64,000 bases of DNA from Verrucomicrobiaceae bacterium (GTDB lineage Bacteria; Verrucomicrobiota; Verrucomicrobiia; Verrucomicrobiales; Verrucomicrobiaceae): contig JAIXOU010000141.1 of NCBI GenBank assembly GCA_027486585.1, forward strand, positions 1-64,000, written 5' to 3'. Made by a program: the position numbers and the translations under genes. Shown in pieces: positions 43,001 to 51,871 of this stretch. Numbering within the stretch: position 1 is the first letter of the stretch; every line of letters starts with the position of its first letter. A model generated the notes under the pieces. It was not told the DNA's origin, searched no databases, and worked only from the letters and a program-made list of their open reading frames with translations.

Positions 43001-44248
43001 ATGAAAACCACCCTCACACTCCTCACCGCTCTCCTGCTGGCACCGCTATCCGCGCTGCACGCTGAGGATGCACCGAAGCCTGTTTCCGCGCAGTCTCCGT
43101 CGGGGCTGCATGTGGAGGCGGACGGCACGTTGACGCTGGCAGGGAAGCCGTTCTACGGCATGGGACTCTGCTATTATGACGGCTTTCTCCGCACTATCCG
43201 TAAAGCGAAGTATTCGTCATACGCTCCGGCTCTCAAAAAGATCGCTGCCAGCAAAATCCCATTCATTCGGGTGCCGTTCAGCGGATTCTGGCCCAACGAA
43301 CTCAAAGTCTATCAAACAAAGCCTGAGCAGTATTTCCGCGAAATGGATTTGTTCGTGAAGACCTGCGAGGAAAACAACATCGGCATCATCGCCGACCTGT
43401 TTTGGACCAAATTCAGCGTCTCTGATGTGGTGGGCGAAAGTGTCAACCAGATCGGAAACCCTGCCAGCAAAACCATGGACTATGCCCGCAAGTATGTCCG
43501 CGACGTCGTGAGCCGATATAAAGATTCACCAGCCATTTGGGGTTGGGAGATCGGCAATGAATTCAATCTTGCGGCCGATCTGGATAAGCAAGGCGAGCCT
43601 CCCCTTGGTTACCCCTATGTATTGGCTTCCAGAGGAACACCGGCGCAGCGAGGGCCTGCTGACCGAATCACTTCCCAGGATGTCGAAGTCTATTTCACCG
43701 AGGTCGAAAAGGCCATTCGCAGCATTGATTCCTACCGCATGATTTCCAATGGAACGGCGGATTTCAGAGCCAATCAGTATCGTCTGAGGACAGAGCGAGC
43801 ATGGAAGGATGACACTGAAGAGGAACTCCGGGCTATCATGGACATCTTTTCACCGCGCACGGTCAACGTGATCAGCGTGCATATCACCCTCGACAAGGAC
43901 AAGGACGGGATGTCCCAGAAAAGGTTCGACCGAGTCGTCGAGATCGAAGAGTTGCTCGCGATCTATGTGAAGCTCGCGAAGCAAAGCCACAAGGTGCTGT
44001 ATATGGGCGAATTCCACGGAGACACAGACGCGAATTTCGTCCGCAAGATCAAGGCGATCAAAGCCTCTGGAATGCAGCTCTCGTCGTTGTGGAATTATGG
44101 CGATGCGGCCGATGCAAAAACGAAATCCTTTTCGGATGAGTCGTTCATGTTCACACGGACCGCTGAGGCGAATCAGCAATATCGTGACGAGGGACTTCAG
44201 AACCTTGAAGCCTATTGGCCGAAGACTTCCGCGTCCTCGACGAAGTAG
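43001..44248 (+). CDS. Secreted GH5-like (clan GH-A) glycosidase
   Basis: A 415-aa protein with a signal peptide (MKTTLTLLTALLLAPLSALHA). The TIM barrel carries IPFIRVPFSGFWPN, the acid/base GWEIGNEFN with Glu187, and the nucleophile YMGEFHGD with Glu337. The distance and the NE pair fit clan GH-A, most likely GH5-like mannanase/glucanase types. Two earlier starts (42953, 42977) are possible; all give an export signal. It is followed 93 bp later by the FAD oxidoreductase gene. Confidence 0.82.
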   Translation: MKTTLTLLTALLLAPLSALHAEDAPKPVSAQSPSGLHVEADGTLTLAGKPFYGMGLCYYDGFLRTIRKAKYSSYAPALKKIAASKIPFIRVPFSGFWPNELKVYQTKPEQYFREMDLFVKTCEENNIGIIADLFWTKFSVSDVVGESVNQIGNPASKTMDYARKYVRDVVSRYKDSPAIWGWEIGNEFNLAADLDKQGEPPLGYPYVLASRGTPAQRGPADRITSQDVEVYFTEVEKAIRSIDSYRMISNGTADFRANQYRLRTERAWKDDTEEELRAIMDIFSPRTVNVISVHITLDKDKDGMSQKRFDRVVEIEELLAIYVKLAKQSHKVLYMGEFHGDTDANFVRKIKAIKASGMQLSSLWNYGDAADAKTKSFSDESFMFTRTAEANQQYRDEGLQNLEAYWPKTSASSTK

Positions 44249-44341
44249 CCCAACTTGCGTCTTCATCAGCGCCTCATTTGCCGCCTCCGACCAGGTAATG
44301 CCACCAGTGATCCAACCGAACCCGTGAGCCTCATTCATTCC

Positions 44342-46015
44342 ATGAAAACCACCCTCCTTATCACACTCCTTGCCTCCATTGGCAGCGTCCTATTTGGCGC
44401 AGAATCACATCAAACCGATGTCGTCGTCGTTGCCGCAACTCCCGGCGGTGTCGCTGCTGCCGTTTCGGCGGCCCGCTCCGGCGCGAACGTCATTCTATTG
44501 GAAGAGAAGAGTCACGTGGGCGGTGTCGTGTCGGCTGGATTGACGAATACGGACATCTACAAAAAGGCGGCGGTCGGCGGCCTGTTCGCTGAATTTGTGA
44601 AGCGGGTGCGCGAGCACTATGTGAAGACCTACGGCGAGAACTCCGAGCAGGTGAAGGCCTGCCAGGGCGGGCATATGTTTGAGGCGAAGGTCGCTGAGAA
44701 GGTGTTCCGCGACATGCTCGCGGGGGAGAAAAACATCCGATTGATCGAGCGGCAGCGCGTCATCTCCGCGCGAGTCTTGGGTGCCGATGGAATCGAGCGT
44801 GAGGCGGAGCGGGGCCAGCGGCTGAATGGTGCCCAGCCCAAGGACTTCGGCTCTACGGTGAAGCTCGTCAGCATCAGCGCCGAAGACCTCGCCCAGCCTG
44901 GAACCAAGGTGGAGTTCCGCGCGAAGACGTTCGTGGACGCCACCTACGAGGGCGATCTCGCGGCGCTGGCGGGCGTGCCGTATCGCGTCGGCAGAGAGAG
45001 CCGCGAAACGTATGGCGAAACACACGCGGGCAAGATTTATCTTCGCTTCAAGGATACCAATCCACAGCCCGGCTCCACCGGCGAGGCGGACGATGGCATT
45101 CAGGCCTTCTGCTTCCGCATGCACGTCACCAAGGACCTGGCCAATGCCGTGCCGATTGAAAAGCCCGCCGCGTTCAACCGCGACGACTATCGCGTGATGC
45201 TCGACGACATGCGCTCGGGCAAAGTCACGAAGCTGACCAAGCTCATGCACGCCTTCCCGATGCCCAATGGAAAGTTTGAATTGAACAACGCGCATCCGGC
45301 TGGAGACACCGGCGTGCCCAGCGAGTCTTTCGATCTCGCCGAGGAAAACTGGGGCTGGCCCGAGGCCGATGTCGCCGAACGCGAGCGCATTTTCCAACGC
45401 TACTGGACGCACGCCGAAGGCTACCTGTGGTTCCTGCAAAATGACCCCGAAGTGCCGCAGGCCATCCGAGATGAAGCGCGGCAATTCGGCTTCCCAAAAG
45501 ACGAGTTCACCGACAACCGCCACCGTCCCCATCACATCTACGTGCGCGAAGGTCGGCGCATCTGGGGCGAGTATAACTTCACGGAACGAGACTCGGCCCT
45601 CGACAACGCGACTGGTCTGCCCCGCCGCAAGCCCGACGGTATCGCCGTCGCCGAGTTCGGATTCGATTCCCACGGCGTCCACAAATACGACCCCGCACAT
45701 CCCGGCGTGCGCGAAGGTTACATCTTCATCGAGCATCAGCCATTGCAGCTTCCGTATCGCATCCTCGTGCCCAAACGCGTGGACGGCCTCCTCGTGCCCG
45801 TTGCATGTAGCGCCAGCCACGTCGGCTACCAAACCATCCGCATGGAACCCGTCTTCATGGCGCTAGGCGAAGCCTGCGGAATCGCCGCGAAAACAGCAGC
45901 CGATGCAAAGACCGAACTCCGCACCGTGGATGTGCCTGCCGTGCAAAAAGAGATCCTGAAACGCGGCGGCGTCATTCTTTATGAAGCGCAACCCCTGCGG
46001 CCCGATGGGCTCTAG
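44342..46015 (+). CDS. Secreted FAD-dependent oxidoreductase
   Basis: A 557-aa protein with a leader (MKTTLLITLLASIGSVLFGA). The Rossmann start TDVVVVAATPGGVAAAVSAA and ANVILLEEKSHVGGVVSAG belong to the FAD_oxidored family (PF12831). The C-terminal 'PVACSASHVGYQTIRMEPVF' followed by ALGEACGIAAKTA is the second FAD-contacting block. The family is common in Verrucomicrobia/Planctomycetes next to glycosidases. A sugar or sugar-acid substrate is inferred only. The ATG at 44342 was chosen because the longer frame is not family sequence. Confidence 0.88.
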   Translation: MKTTLLITLLASIGSVLFGAESHQTDVVVVAATPGGVAAAVSAARSGANVILLEEKSHVGGVVSAGLTNTDIYKKAAVGGLFAEFVKRVREHYVKTYGENSEQVKACQGGHMFEAKVAEKVFRDMLAGEKNIRLIERQRVISARVLGADGIEREAERGQRLNGAQPKDFGSTVKLVSISAEDLAQPGTKVEFRAKTFVDATYEGDLAALAGVPYRVGRESRETYGETHAGKIYLRFKDTNPQPGSTGEADDGIQAFCFRMHVTKDLANAVPIEKPAAFNRDDYRVMLDDMRSGKVTKLTKLMHAFPMPNGKFELNNAHPAGDTGVPSESFDLAEENWGWPEADVAERERIFQRYWTHAEGYLWFLQNDPEVPQAIRDEARQFGFPKDEFTDNRHRPHHIYVREGRRIWGEYNFTERDSALDNATGLPRRKPDGIAVAEFGFDSHGVHKYDPAHPGVREGYIFIEHQPLQLPYRILVPKRVDGLLVPVACSASHVGYQTIRMEPVFMALGEACGIAAKTAADAKTELRTVDVPAVQKEILKRGGVILYEAQPLRPDGL

Positions 46016-46124
46016 CCAATCAACATCGAGCAAAGTCCGCGTCCGAGCACGTCCTTCGATCTGGATGCACTTATAGGAAAAGGCTGATTTCTCAGACAGC
46101 CCACGCAATGAACTACCCGGCCCT

Positions 46125-46143
46125 CCGCGCCGGACAACCACGA
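46125..46143. repeat. Dispersed 19-nt repeat, copy B
   Basis: Identical to 2791-2809 in the same orientation. The downstream text cgcccacgactacgccgagc resembles the copy-A flank gattacagccgag with a 9-nt difference, so the two sites are likely homologous over ~35 bp. Confidence 0.5.
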
Positions 46144-46196
46144 CGCCCACGACTACGCCGAGCGCATCCGCGAGCGGATGCATAGACGTTTACTCA

Positions 46197-46250
46197 AGCC
46201 AGAAGTCCAGCCACCATCGCCCCTCGGCACCTCGCTAGTGACGAAGCGTC
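46197..46250 (-). pseudogene. Relic of an SDR gene 3' end
   Basis: Read on the minus strand the segment encodes VTSEVPRGDGGWT, which matches the C-terminal ITGEVLMVDGGWT of the SDR at 34683-35444. The nucleotide match (gcgaggtgc, cgatggtgg, tggact) continues to the stop, with one extra T that breaks the frame. No other part of an SDR gene is visible upstream. Confidence 0.65.
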
Positions 46251-46317
46251 GGTGATCAACGGATTGAGAGGAACAGAGACGGACGTTTTCATCCGGTTGG
46301 CTCCAGGGTTTCAAGCT

Positions 46318-47487
46318 TCACAACTTCACTGCCACGCTGGCTCCGCTTTGTCTGGCGGAGGCGTAGATGGCCTCGACGATGCGGATGTCGCGCAGGCCCA
46401 TCGCCCCATCGGCTTTGAAGGGCGACTTGCTGGTGATGGCCTTGGCGAACTCGTCGAGCAGCACGGCTAGCTGGAGCGTGTCTTCGGCGGGCACTTCCTT
46501 TTTGTTCACCACGAGGCGCTTCGGATTGGGTTTGTTGCCACCGCTTTGTCCATAGACACTGCCTTTGTCTCCGGGGAGGATTTCCACGCTGCCTTTCGGG
46601 CCGAGCGTGGTGCATTGATGGAAGCTGTTGCTGTAGCTGGCGCGGCAGAGAGCCTGAAAGCCGTCGTCGAACATCAGTTCGAAGCTCATCGTCTCCTCCA
46701 CGCCTTCGGGGAATAGCTCCTTGTGCCGCGTGGCCGGAAAGGCGCGGACGGATACGGGCACCTTGCCGGTGAGGTAACACGCGGCCTGCACGGGATACAC
46801 GCCCGTATCGAACATCGCGCCGCCGCCAGCCATCTTCGGGTCCAGCAGCCACTTCTTGATGGTGGCGGCTCTCACCGGGTCGGCGAGGCCGGCGGCATAG
46901 CCCCAGGAGAACTCATAGTTACCATTCGAGAGGTCGCCCACCGCGCCGCCGCGCAGCGCCTCAATGGCCTTCAAATGATGCGGCTCCCATTGCAAGCGGT
47001 AGTTCACACCGAGATAGACATTGGCGGCCTGCGCGGCGGCGATCATCGCCTCACACTGCTCGGCGCTCGTCGCCATGGGCTTTTCGCACATGACATGCTT
47101 GCCCGCTTTGGCTGCGGCGATGCTGTGCTCCGCGTGCAGCGAGTTTGGCGTGACGACATGCACGATGGCGATGTCTTTGCAGTCCGCGAGCTTTGCCATG
47201 TCGGCGTAAGAGAAGATGTTCTTCTCCGGGAAGCCGTATTGCGCCGCCCACTCGCGGCCTTTGGCGGCATCGCCCGTAATGGCTCCGGCGAAATACACGT
47301 TCTTCGCCAGCGGCAGCTCGGGGGCGATGGATTGCTTCGAGAAGCCGCCGAGGCCGCAGAGCGCGACACCGAGCTTGCCTTCATTGGCGGCTTGGGCACG
47401 GACGGTGGAGTTGAGGCCCACGATGGCTGGTGCGGCGAAGGCGGCGGTTTTGAGGAAGGAACGACGAGGGGTAGTGGATGGAGTCAT
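46318..47487 (-). CDS. Gfo/Idh/MocA-family oxidoreductase with Tat leader
   Basis: A 389-aa protein. The leader PRRSFLKTAAFAAPAIVG is a twin-arginine signal. The NAD(P)-binding start is VALCGLGGFSKQSIAPEL. The conserved lysine block is HVMCEKPMATSAEQCEAM (E-K-P), and the C-terminal GFO_IDH_MocA_C domain has 'MFDTGVYPVQAACYL'. Family members oxidise or reduce sugars and inositols; exported versions are typical of this phylum. It lies 19 bp after the esterase/SMP-30 gene, at the end of the ECF sigma operon. Confidence 0.9.
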   Translation of the reverse strand: MTPSTTPRRSFLKTAAFAAPAIVGLNSTVRAQAANEGKLGVALCGLGGFSKQSIAPELPLAKNVYFAGAITGDAAKGREWAAQYGFPEKNIFSYADMAKLADCKDIAIVHVVTPNSLHAEHSIAAAKAGKHVMCEKPMATSAEQCEAMIAAAQAANVYLGVNYRLQWEPHHLKAIEALRGGAVGDLSNGNYEFSWGYAAGLADPVRAATIKKWLLDPKMAGGGAMFDTGVYPVQAACYLTGKVPVSVRAFPATRHKELFPEGVEETMSFELMFDDGFQALCRASYSNSFHQCTTLGPKGSVEILPGDKGSVYGQSGGNKPNPKRLVVNKKEVPAEDTLQLAVLLDEFAKAITSKSPFKADGAMGLRDIRIVEAIYASARQSGASVAVKL

Positions 47488-47506
47488 GGCGTCTGAGTGA
47501 GATGGG

Positions 47507-49246
47507 TTACTGAAGTTGGGTGACGTAGCAGGCGTCCCGTGTGGTGACGGCAAGGCGGCCTTCGGGGCCGAAGGCGATGCTGGTGGGCTTGCCGGGGGGG
47601 TTCAGGAGGCCGAGCGCTTTGCCATCCAAGGCGGTGATGCGGATGCCGTCCTTCGTGCAGACCCAGAGCTGGCCCTGCGGGGACAGGGCGAGGCCGTCGA
47701 GGCCTTTTTCGGTGAACGTGGCGAAGACTTCGCGCGGCCCCAACGTGCCGTCCGTGTTGAACGGGAAGCGGAAGACACTCGGCGTGCCGCTGTCGGAGAT
47801 GAAGAGATGCTTCTCGTCCGGCGAGAAGGCGATGCCGTTCGGCTTGTCGAAGCCCTCGGCGACTTTCGTGAGCGTTTTGGTCTTCGGATCAAATCGGAAC
47901 ACGAACTGGCCGGGCATCTCTTTTTTGTCCAAGGGGCGCTTGCTGAAAAGCCAGTCAGGATCGGTGATCCAGAGCGTGCCGTCGGACTTCAAGATGACGT
48001 CGTTGGGGCGGTTGAGCTTTTTGCCCTCAAAGGTATCCGCGAGCACTTCCACTCGCTCACCATGGGCGTTCCAGCGGGTGAGCTGCCGCGTGGTCTGCTC
48101 GACGACATAAAATCCACCTGCACCATCGGGGCGGAAGCTGGTGGCCTCGGGCGAGTCCTTGCGCCAGACGACGAGACCGGTGGCCTCGGACCATTTGAAG
48201 GCGAAGCCGTCATGATGCGCAGCGTAGTGCAGCGTGTCGCCGACCCACTGTGCCCCTTCACATCCTGCGTAACCGCCACCGATGAGCTGCCAGTTGGCAC
48301 CCTCCGCAAAGAGAGCAGGCAGATCGCACTCCACGATTGGTTTGCCGCTCTGCTTCAGATGGAGGGTGAAGAAGTCATCGCAAGCAGTCACGCACACATC
48401 GAAGGCTCTTTGTCCACCCAGGAAAGCGTGTGGAGCCTGTGGGATCAGGGTCAGGCTGGTGGCGATGCCCAACTGCATGAGATCACGACGTGTTTCTTTT
48501 GCATGGGTGCTATCATGATCGCCATCACCCGCCATGAAGGCGAGTGGGGGATCGCCTCGATCAAGGTGATGGCGTGGCGAAGCCAGTGCATACACCTCAG
48601 GGATGTTGACGGCATTGCCCCCAAGAAAGGGGCGGTAAAACGGGTCCTGCGGTTGACGTGACAGCGCTCGGATGCGTTCACTTTGCAGGTCGCTTTGAGC
48701 ACCCATCGCCATGCAGGCCTGCACCCTGCTGGACTGCTGTGCATGTCCACCGCTACCCTCAAGCTCCTTCACGCCGCTGCTCGTGGATAGCAGAGCCGCG
48801 AGATGTCCGCCAGCCGAGAGACCCGTGACGCCGATGGCGTCGCTGCGGATGCCAAATCGATCCGCATTGGCCCGCAGGAAGCGAATGGCTGCCTTGCAGT
48901 CCTCAATCGCTGCCGGAAATTTCGCTTCGCCGCTGAGCCGGTAGCTGATCGTTGCCGTGACGTAGCCTTTCGCTGCGAGGGCTTGGGCAAGCAGCGTCAT
49001 GTTGCTGCGCTCCCCCTTGAACCAACCGCCACCGTGAATGCAAACGATGGCGGGCAGAGGTGTGGCGATGTTCTTTGGACGATAAAGATCAAGCTCCATC
49101 TCTTTCTGACCATAGCGGGCGTAAACCAGCGCAGGATGTGTCTCGAGTCCGGCGATCAACTCAGGAACGACCGCGGTCAGACCGGGTTTGGTGACTTGAG
49201 CCCCGAGCAGTAATGGAAGAAGGAGAAGGGATAGAAGCAGCCTCAT
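47507..49246 (-). CDS. Fusion of BD-FAE-type esterase and SMP-30/gluconolactonase
   Basis: A 579-aa protein with a leader (MRLLLSLLLLPLLLGAQ). Residues ~30-290 are an alpha/beta-hydrolase of the BD-FAE type: oxyanion HGGG at 71-74, nucleophile G-L-S-A-G-G with Ser144, and a His in PQAPHAF. Residues ~300-579 are an SMP-30/gluconolactonase six-bladed propeller (LNRPNDVILKSDGTLWITDP, KPNGIAFSPDEKHLFISDSG, GLDGLALSPQGQLWVCTKDG). The join suggests acyl removal and lactone hydrolysis on one released sugar product (inference). The start overlaps the FecR-LamG stop by an ATGA (49243-49246). Confidence 0.9.
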   Translation of the reverse strand: MRLLLSLLLLPLLLGAQVTKPGLTAVVPELIAGLETHPALVYARYGQKEMELDLYRPKNIATPLPAIVCIHGGGWFKGERSNMTLLAQALAAKGYVTATISYRLSGEAKFPAAIEDCKAAIRFLRANADRFGIRSDAIGVTGLSAGGHLAALLSTSSGVKELEGSGGHAQQSSRVQACMAMGAQSDLQSERIRALSRQPQDPFYRPFLGGNAVNIPEVYALASPRHHLDRGDPPLAFMAGDGDHDSTHAKETRRDLMQLGIATSLTLIPQAPHAFLGGQRAFDVCVTACDDFFTLHLKQSGKPIVECDLPALFAEGANWQLIGGGYAGCEGAQWVGDTLHYAAHHDGFAFKWSEATGLVVWRKDSPEATSFRPDGAGGFYVVEQTTRQLTRWNAHGERVEVLADTFEGKKLNRPNDVILKSDGTLWITDPDWLFSKRPLDKKEMPGQFVFRFDPKTKTLTKVAEGFDKPNGIAFSPDEKHLFISDSGTPSVFRFPFNTDGTLGPREVFATFTEKGLDGLALSPQGQLWVCTKDGIRITALDGKALGLLNPPGKPTSIAFGPEGRLAVTTRDACYVTQLQ

Positions 49247-50784
49247 TTGGGATTGCCGTTTTCAAAGATGGACTGGATTTCCGCCCCGCTAAGCACGGCG
49301 GCGTAGATGGCGAACTCGTCGATCGCCCCGTTGAGATTGCGGATGGGGAACGGATGACCTTGGGTTGGCAGTCCCCAGTTGCCCAGTTCGCACGGTCCAT
49401 AGCTGATCGGGCGTCCGGCGTGATGCAGCTTCGACACCTCACGGCTGACCTCGGCGCCATCGAAGTATTGGATGACCTGCCCGCTTTGATTGTCATAACT
49501 CACCGCGATGTGATGCCAGCGCCCCAGGCTGTCTGGACCAAAGACAGGTCTGGAGAAATAGATCTGGTTCCAGTCTCCGCCGCGTGTGATCCCATCAGGT
49601 CGATAGATGATGGAGAACATGAGGCTGCCGTCTTCATAGATCTGCCAGTGCGGTTCGCCGTTGTCGTAGCCATCGGTTAGCAGCAGCGAGTTGTATTTCT
49701 TGTCCACGCTGTCCACCTTCACCCAGGCAGACAAGGTGAGTGCCGTGTAACTGCCGTCGAGATTCAAGCGAAGGCGGTCGCCCGGTCGCTTGAACTCCAG
49801 CGCGTCCTTTTCGGGCCAGCGACCTTGCGTCCACTTTGCACCGACAGCGCCGCCAGCACGCTGCTTTAGCTGAGGAGCCGCGAAGTTGCTCACCAGCCGA
49901 TCCCAGCGATCATCCGGCGCATGCTGGAAGGTGTAATAAGCAATGAGACGCGGGTCTTTGCTCGTCCCTTCCGACCACACCTGCCATTGCTGAAAACGAC
50001 GTTGTTCGCGCTGGCGAATCAGCCCCTGAAGTTCGCTGATGGGAAGGAAATCCTGCGGCGATACACCCGCCGTCGTGGAGGCCAATGACATGCCCACCTT
50101 TAGACTCGCAGGCGCTTTATCCTTCGTATGCGCGATGACTTCACCATCGAAGACATGCACCGCGCTGTCCTTGCCCGTCACATTCAGCGCGAACTCCGTG
50201 CCGAGGTCCTCCAGCTTCACATCCGGCGCATGCATAAGGAAACCCTTCGCGGCTGGCGGCACATGCACGCGCACGCGACCGCTCACACAACGCGCTTCCC
50301 AGGCCGAGAGGATTTCGATTTGTGTGGCACCCTCGATCAACACCGTCGCCCCGCTGAAGAACTCGATCTGCGCCAGGCCTTTGTTCAAGGTCAGCTTCCC
50401 CGGCGCGATGGTATCACCACTGCGCACCGCAGTTTCAGCAAAGTCAGCATCCAACGTGTCACTGACCATTGCGACTCCATTGGAAATCGCCTCTTGATCC
50501 ACCGCCGCGCGTGGCCAGACGATGAAGGCCAGCAGGACAATCGCCGCCGCCGAAGCAATGAGTGCCGAGGTGCGCCAACGCGACGTCCGGCTCATGACCG
50601 ATGGCTGCTTGAGCCTGCCGGTGTTCACCGCCGGTTGTTGCAGCAAACGCGCATGTTGATCGGCGAGTTCCAGATAAAGGCGTCGCGCCTGCCAGTCATC
50701 GCGCAGCAGAGCTTCGAGTTGCGCGTGCTGCTCTGGCGTGATTTCGCCGTCGAGCTTGGCGTGGATCAGTGATTCAAGATTCAT
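49243..50784 (-). CDS. FecR-type anti-sigma factor fused to a LamG domain
   Basis: A 513-aa membrane protein. The cytoplasmic N-terminus (MNLESLIHAKLDGEITPEQH) resembles anti-sigma helices. A single membrane helix lies at ~73-90 (SALIASAAAIVLLAFIVW). The periplasmic FecR domain is at ~120-230 (ISGATVLIEGATQ-like core, VSGRVRVHVPPAAKGF, LEDLGTEFALNV). A LamG/concanavalin-like domain is at ~310-500 (LTLSAWVKVDS, HHIAVSYDNQSGQVIQYFDG, LNGAIDEFAIY). It would read an external glycan and release the sigma factor. ATGA overlaps join it to both neighbours. Confidence 0.9.
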   Translation of the reverse strand: MNLESLIHAKLDGEITPEQHAQLEALLRDDWQARRLYLELADQHARLLQQPAVNTGRLKQPSVMSRTSRWRTSALIASAAAIVLLAFIVWPRAAVDQEAISNGVAMVSDTLDADFAETAVRSGDTIAPGKLTLNKGLAQIEFFSGATVLIEGATQIEILSAWEARCVSGRVRVHVPPAAKGFLMHAPDVKLEDLGTEFALNVTGKDSAVHVFDGEVIAHTKDKAPASLKVGMSLASTTAGVSPQDFLPISELQGLIRQREQRRFQQWQVWSEGTSKDPRLIAYYTFQHAPDDRWDRLVSNFAAPQLKQRAGGAVGAKWTQGRWPEKDALEFKRPGDRLRLNLDGSYTALTLSAWVKVDSVDKKYNSLLLTDGYDNGEPHWQIYEDGSLMFSIIYRPDGITRGGDWNQIYFSRPVFGPDSLGRWHHIAVSYDNQSGQVIQYFDGAEVSREVSKLHHAGRPISYGPCELGNWGLPTQGHPFPIRNLNGAIDEFAIYAAVLSGAEIQSIFENGNPK

Positions 50785-51314
50785 GAGAGTCCCTCCGATT
50801 GAAGCTGGCGTGTGACGCACTCGTGCAGCCGCTGGCGCAGCAGTTCCAGGTTTCGAAACAACGTGCGACGGCTCATCGCGAACCGCTGCATCATCTCCTC
50901 TGCGCCCTGACGCATCGCGTATCGGCTGGTGACCAGTTCCTTGTCCTGCGGCGTCAGTTTGGCCAGACACCCATCCAAGAACTGAAGCCGCTGATCGAGT
51001 TCCGGCTCCATCCGCTCCCGGTCATGCGCCAGCAGATCCATGACATCCTCGCCAAACAGCAGCGGCGATCTCGCCGCCTTCTCGCGATGCTTCTGCACCT
51101 GCAAATAGGCAAACCGATAAGCCCACGGCAAAAACGGTCGCGACGCATCATACGCATCGAACTTCCGATACAGCGCCAGACTCGTCTCCTGCAGAATATC
51201 CCGCGCATCCGCCTCGCAAGCCACGAGGCTGAAGATGTAACGAAACAACGGCTCCTGATGCTGGGTCAGCAGCAGGACAAGCTGTTCGGTGCGTGGTGCA
51301 GATTCAGAACTCAT
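50781..51314 (-). CDS. ECF sigma factor (PVC-type)
   Basis: A 177-aa sigma-70 family protein. Region 2 is in PLFRYIFSLVACEADARDIL through FLPWAYRFAYLQVQKH, and region 4 in LTPQDKELVTSRYAMRQGA plus the recognition helix MSRRTLFRNLELLRQRLHEC. This matches the Rhodopirellula/Verrucomicrobium ECF type. It is the first gene of the operon sigma - FecR/LamG - esterase/SMP-30 - Gfo/Idh, and it overlaps the FecR gene by an ATGA. Confidence 0.92.
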   Translation of the reverse strand: MSSESAPRTEQLVLLLTQHQEPLFRYIFSLVACEADARDILQETSLALYRKFDAYDASRPFLPWAYRFAYLQVQKHREKAARSPLLFGEDVMDLLAHDRERMEPELDQRLQFLDGCLAKLTPQDKELVTSRYAMRQGAEEMMQRFAMSRRTLFRNLELLRQRLHECVTRQLQSEGLS

Positions 51315-51397
51315 GAGCGTGGTTCACCTGTAATCCCGCGCATCTCGCTCTGAGTGCCAAAATTGTTTTCAGAAAGGAAGGAGGGGAGAACGAATGT

Positions 51398-51694
51398 TTA
51401 CGGAGTTGTGTTTGGTTTGGATGGTGTGGTTGTTTGCGTGGCGACGTATTCGACAAGGTCGCGAAGTTCTTGACGGGACATGAGGGAAATAAGCGTTGGC
51501 ATGGCGGAGGTAGAGATCCGCTGTTGGACGTCGGCTTTGAGCACTTCGCGCTGCTTCATGGCTCCTGCCCTCGCGACTTCGACTTGGAGTGCGCTGGGGG
51601 ATTCTTGCCGGATGATGCAGACGACGGTGCTGCCGTCTTTGAGCTGAAGCATGACAAATTCAAAGCCGATGGCGATGTCGGCACCGGGGTTCAC
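51398..51694 (-). pseudogene. 3' remnant of a PVC-type haem protein (TIGR02603 C-terminal part)
   Basis: A 98-aa frame from a GTG. VMLQLKDGSTVVCIIRQES and MSRQELRDLVEYVATQ are the last two landmarks of the TIGR02603 haem domain, but the CxxCH and everything upstream are absent. The 5' boundary falls next to the 29-nt repeat copy B, so the rest was probably lost in a rearrangement there. The remaining frame is open and could still be translated, but it would bind no haem. Confidence 0.7.
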
Positions 51695-51724
51695 CCAAGA
51701 TCGAGCAGATGCCCTGCGTTTGAT

Positions 51725-51753
51725 CCTGCCAATGGATTCTCGGCTGATGCCAC
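51725..51753 (-). repeat. Dispersed 29-nt repeat, copy B
   Basis: The reverse complement is identical to 41365-41393. Weaker similarity continues toward 51685 and runs up to the first codons of the haem-protein remnant (GGGTGAACCCCGG versus GGGTGAACCACGG). The gap 51695-51871 contains nothing else recognised. Confidence 0.7.
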
Positions 51754-51871
51754 ACTTACGAGCCAGGGGTGGACGTGGCTCAATCCCATCGCCTCACGGG
51801 CTGTGGGTGTCGTAATTGGCTTGGGTGAAATCCTTTGGCTGTGTGAAGCCCCATTCGTAATGGGTCCACGC

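Larger units (their letters stand above)
46016..46317. other. 302-bp gap holding gene relics
   Basis: No intact gene is seen. The gap contains the 19-nt repeat copy B (46125-46143) and a frameshifted relic of an SDR 3' end (46197-46250). It separates the converging FAD oxidoreductase and Gfo/Idh genes. Confidence 0.6.
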
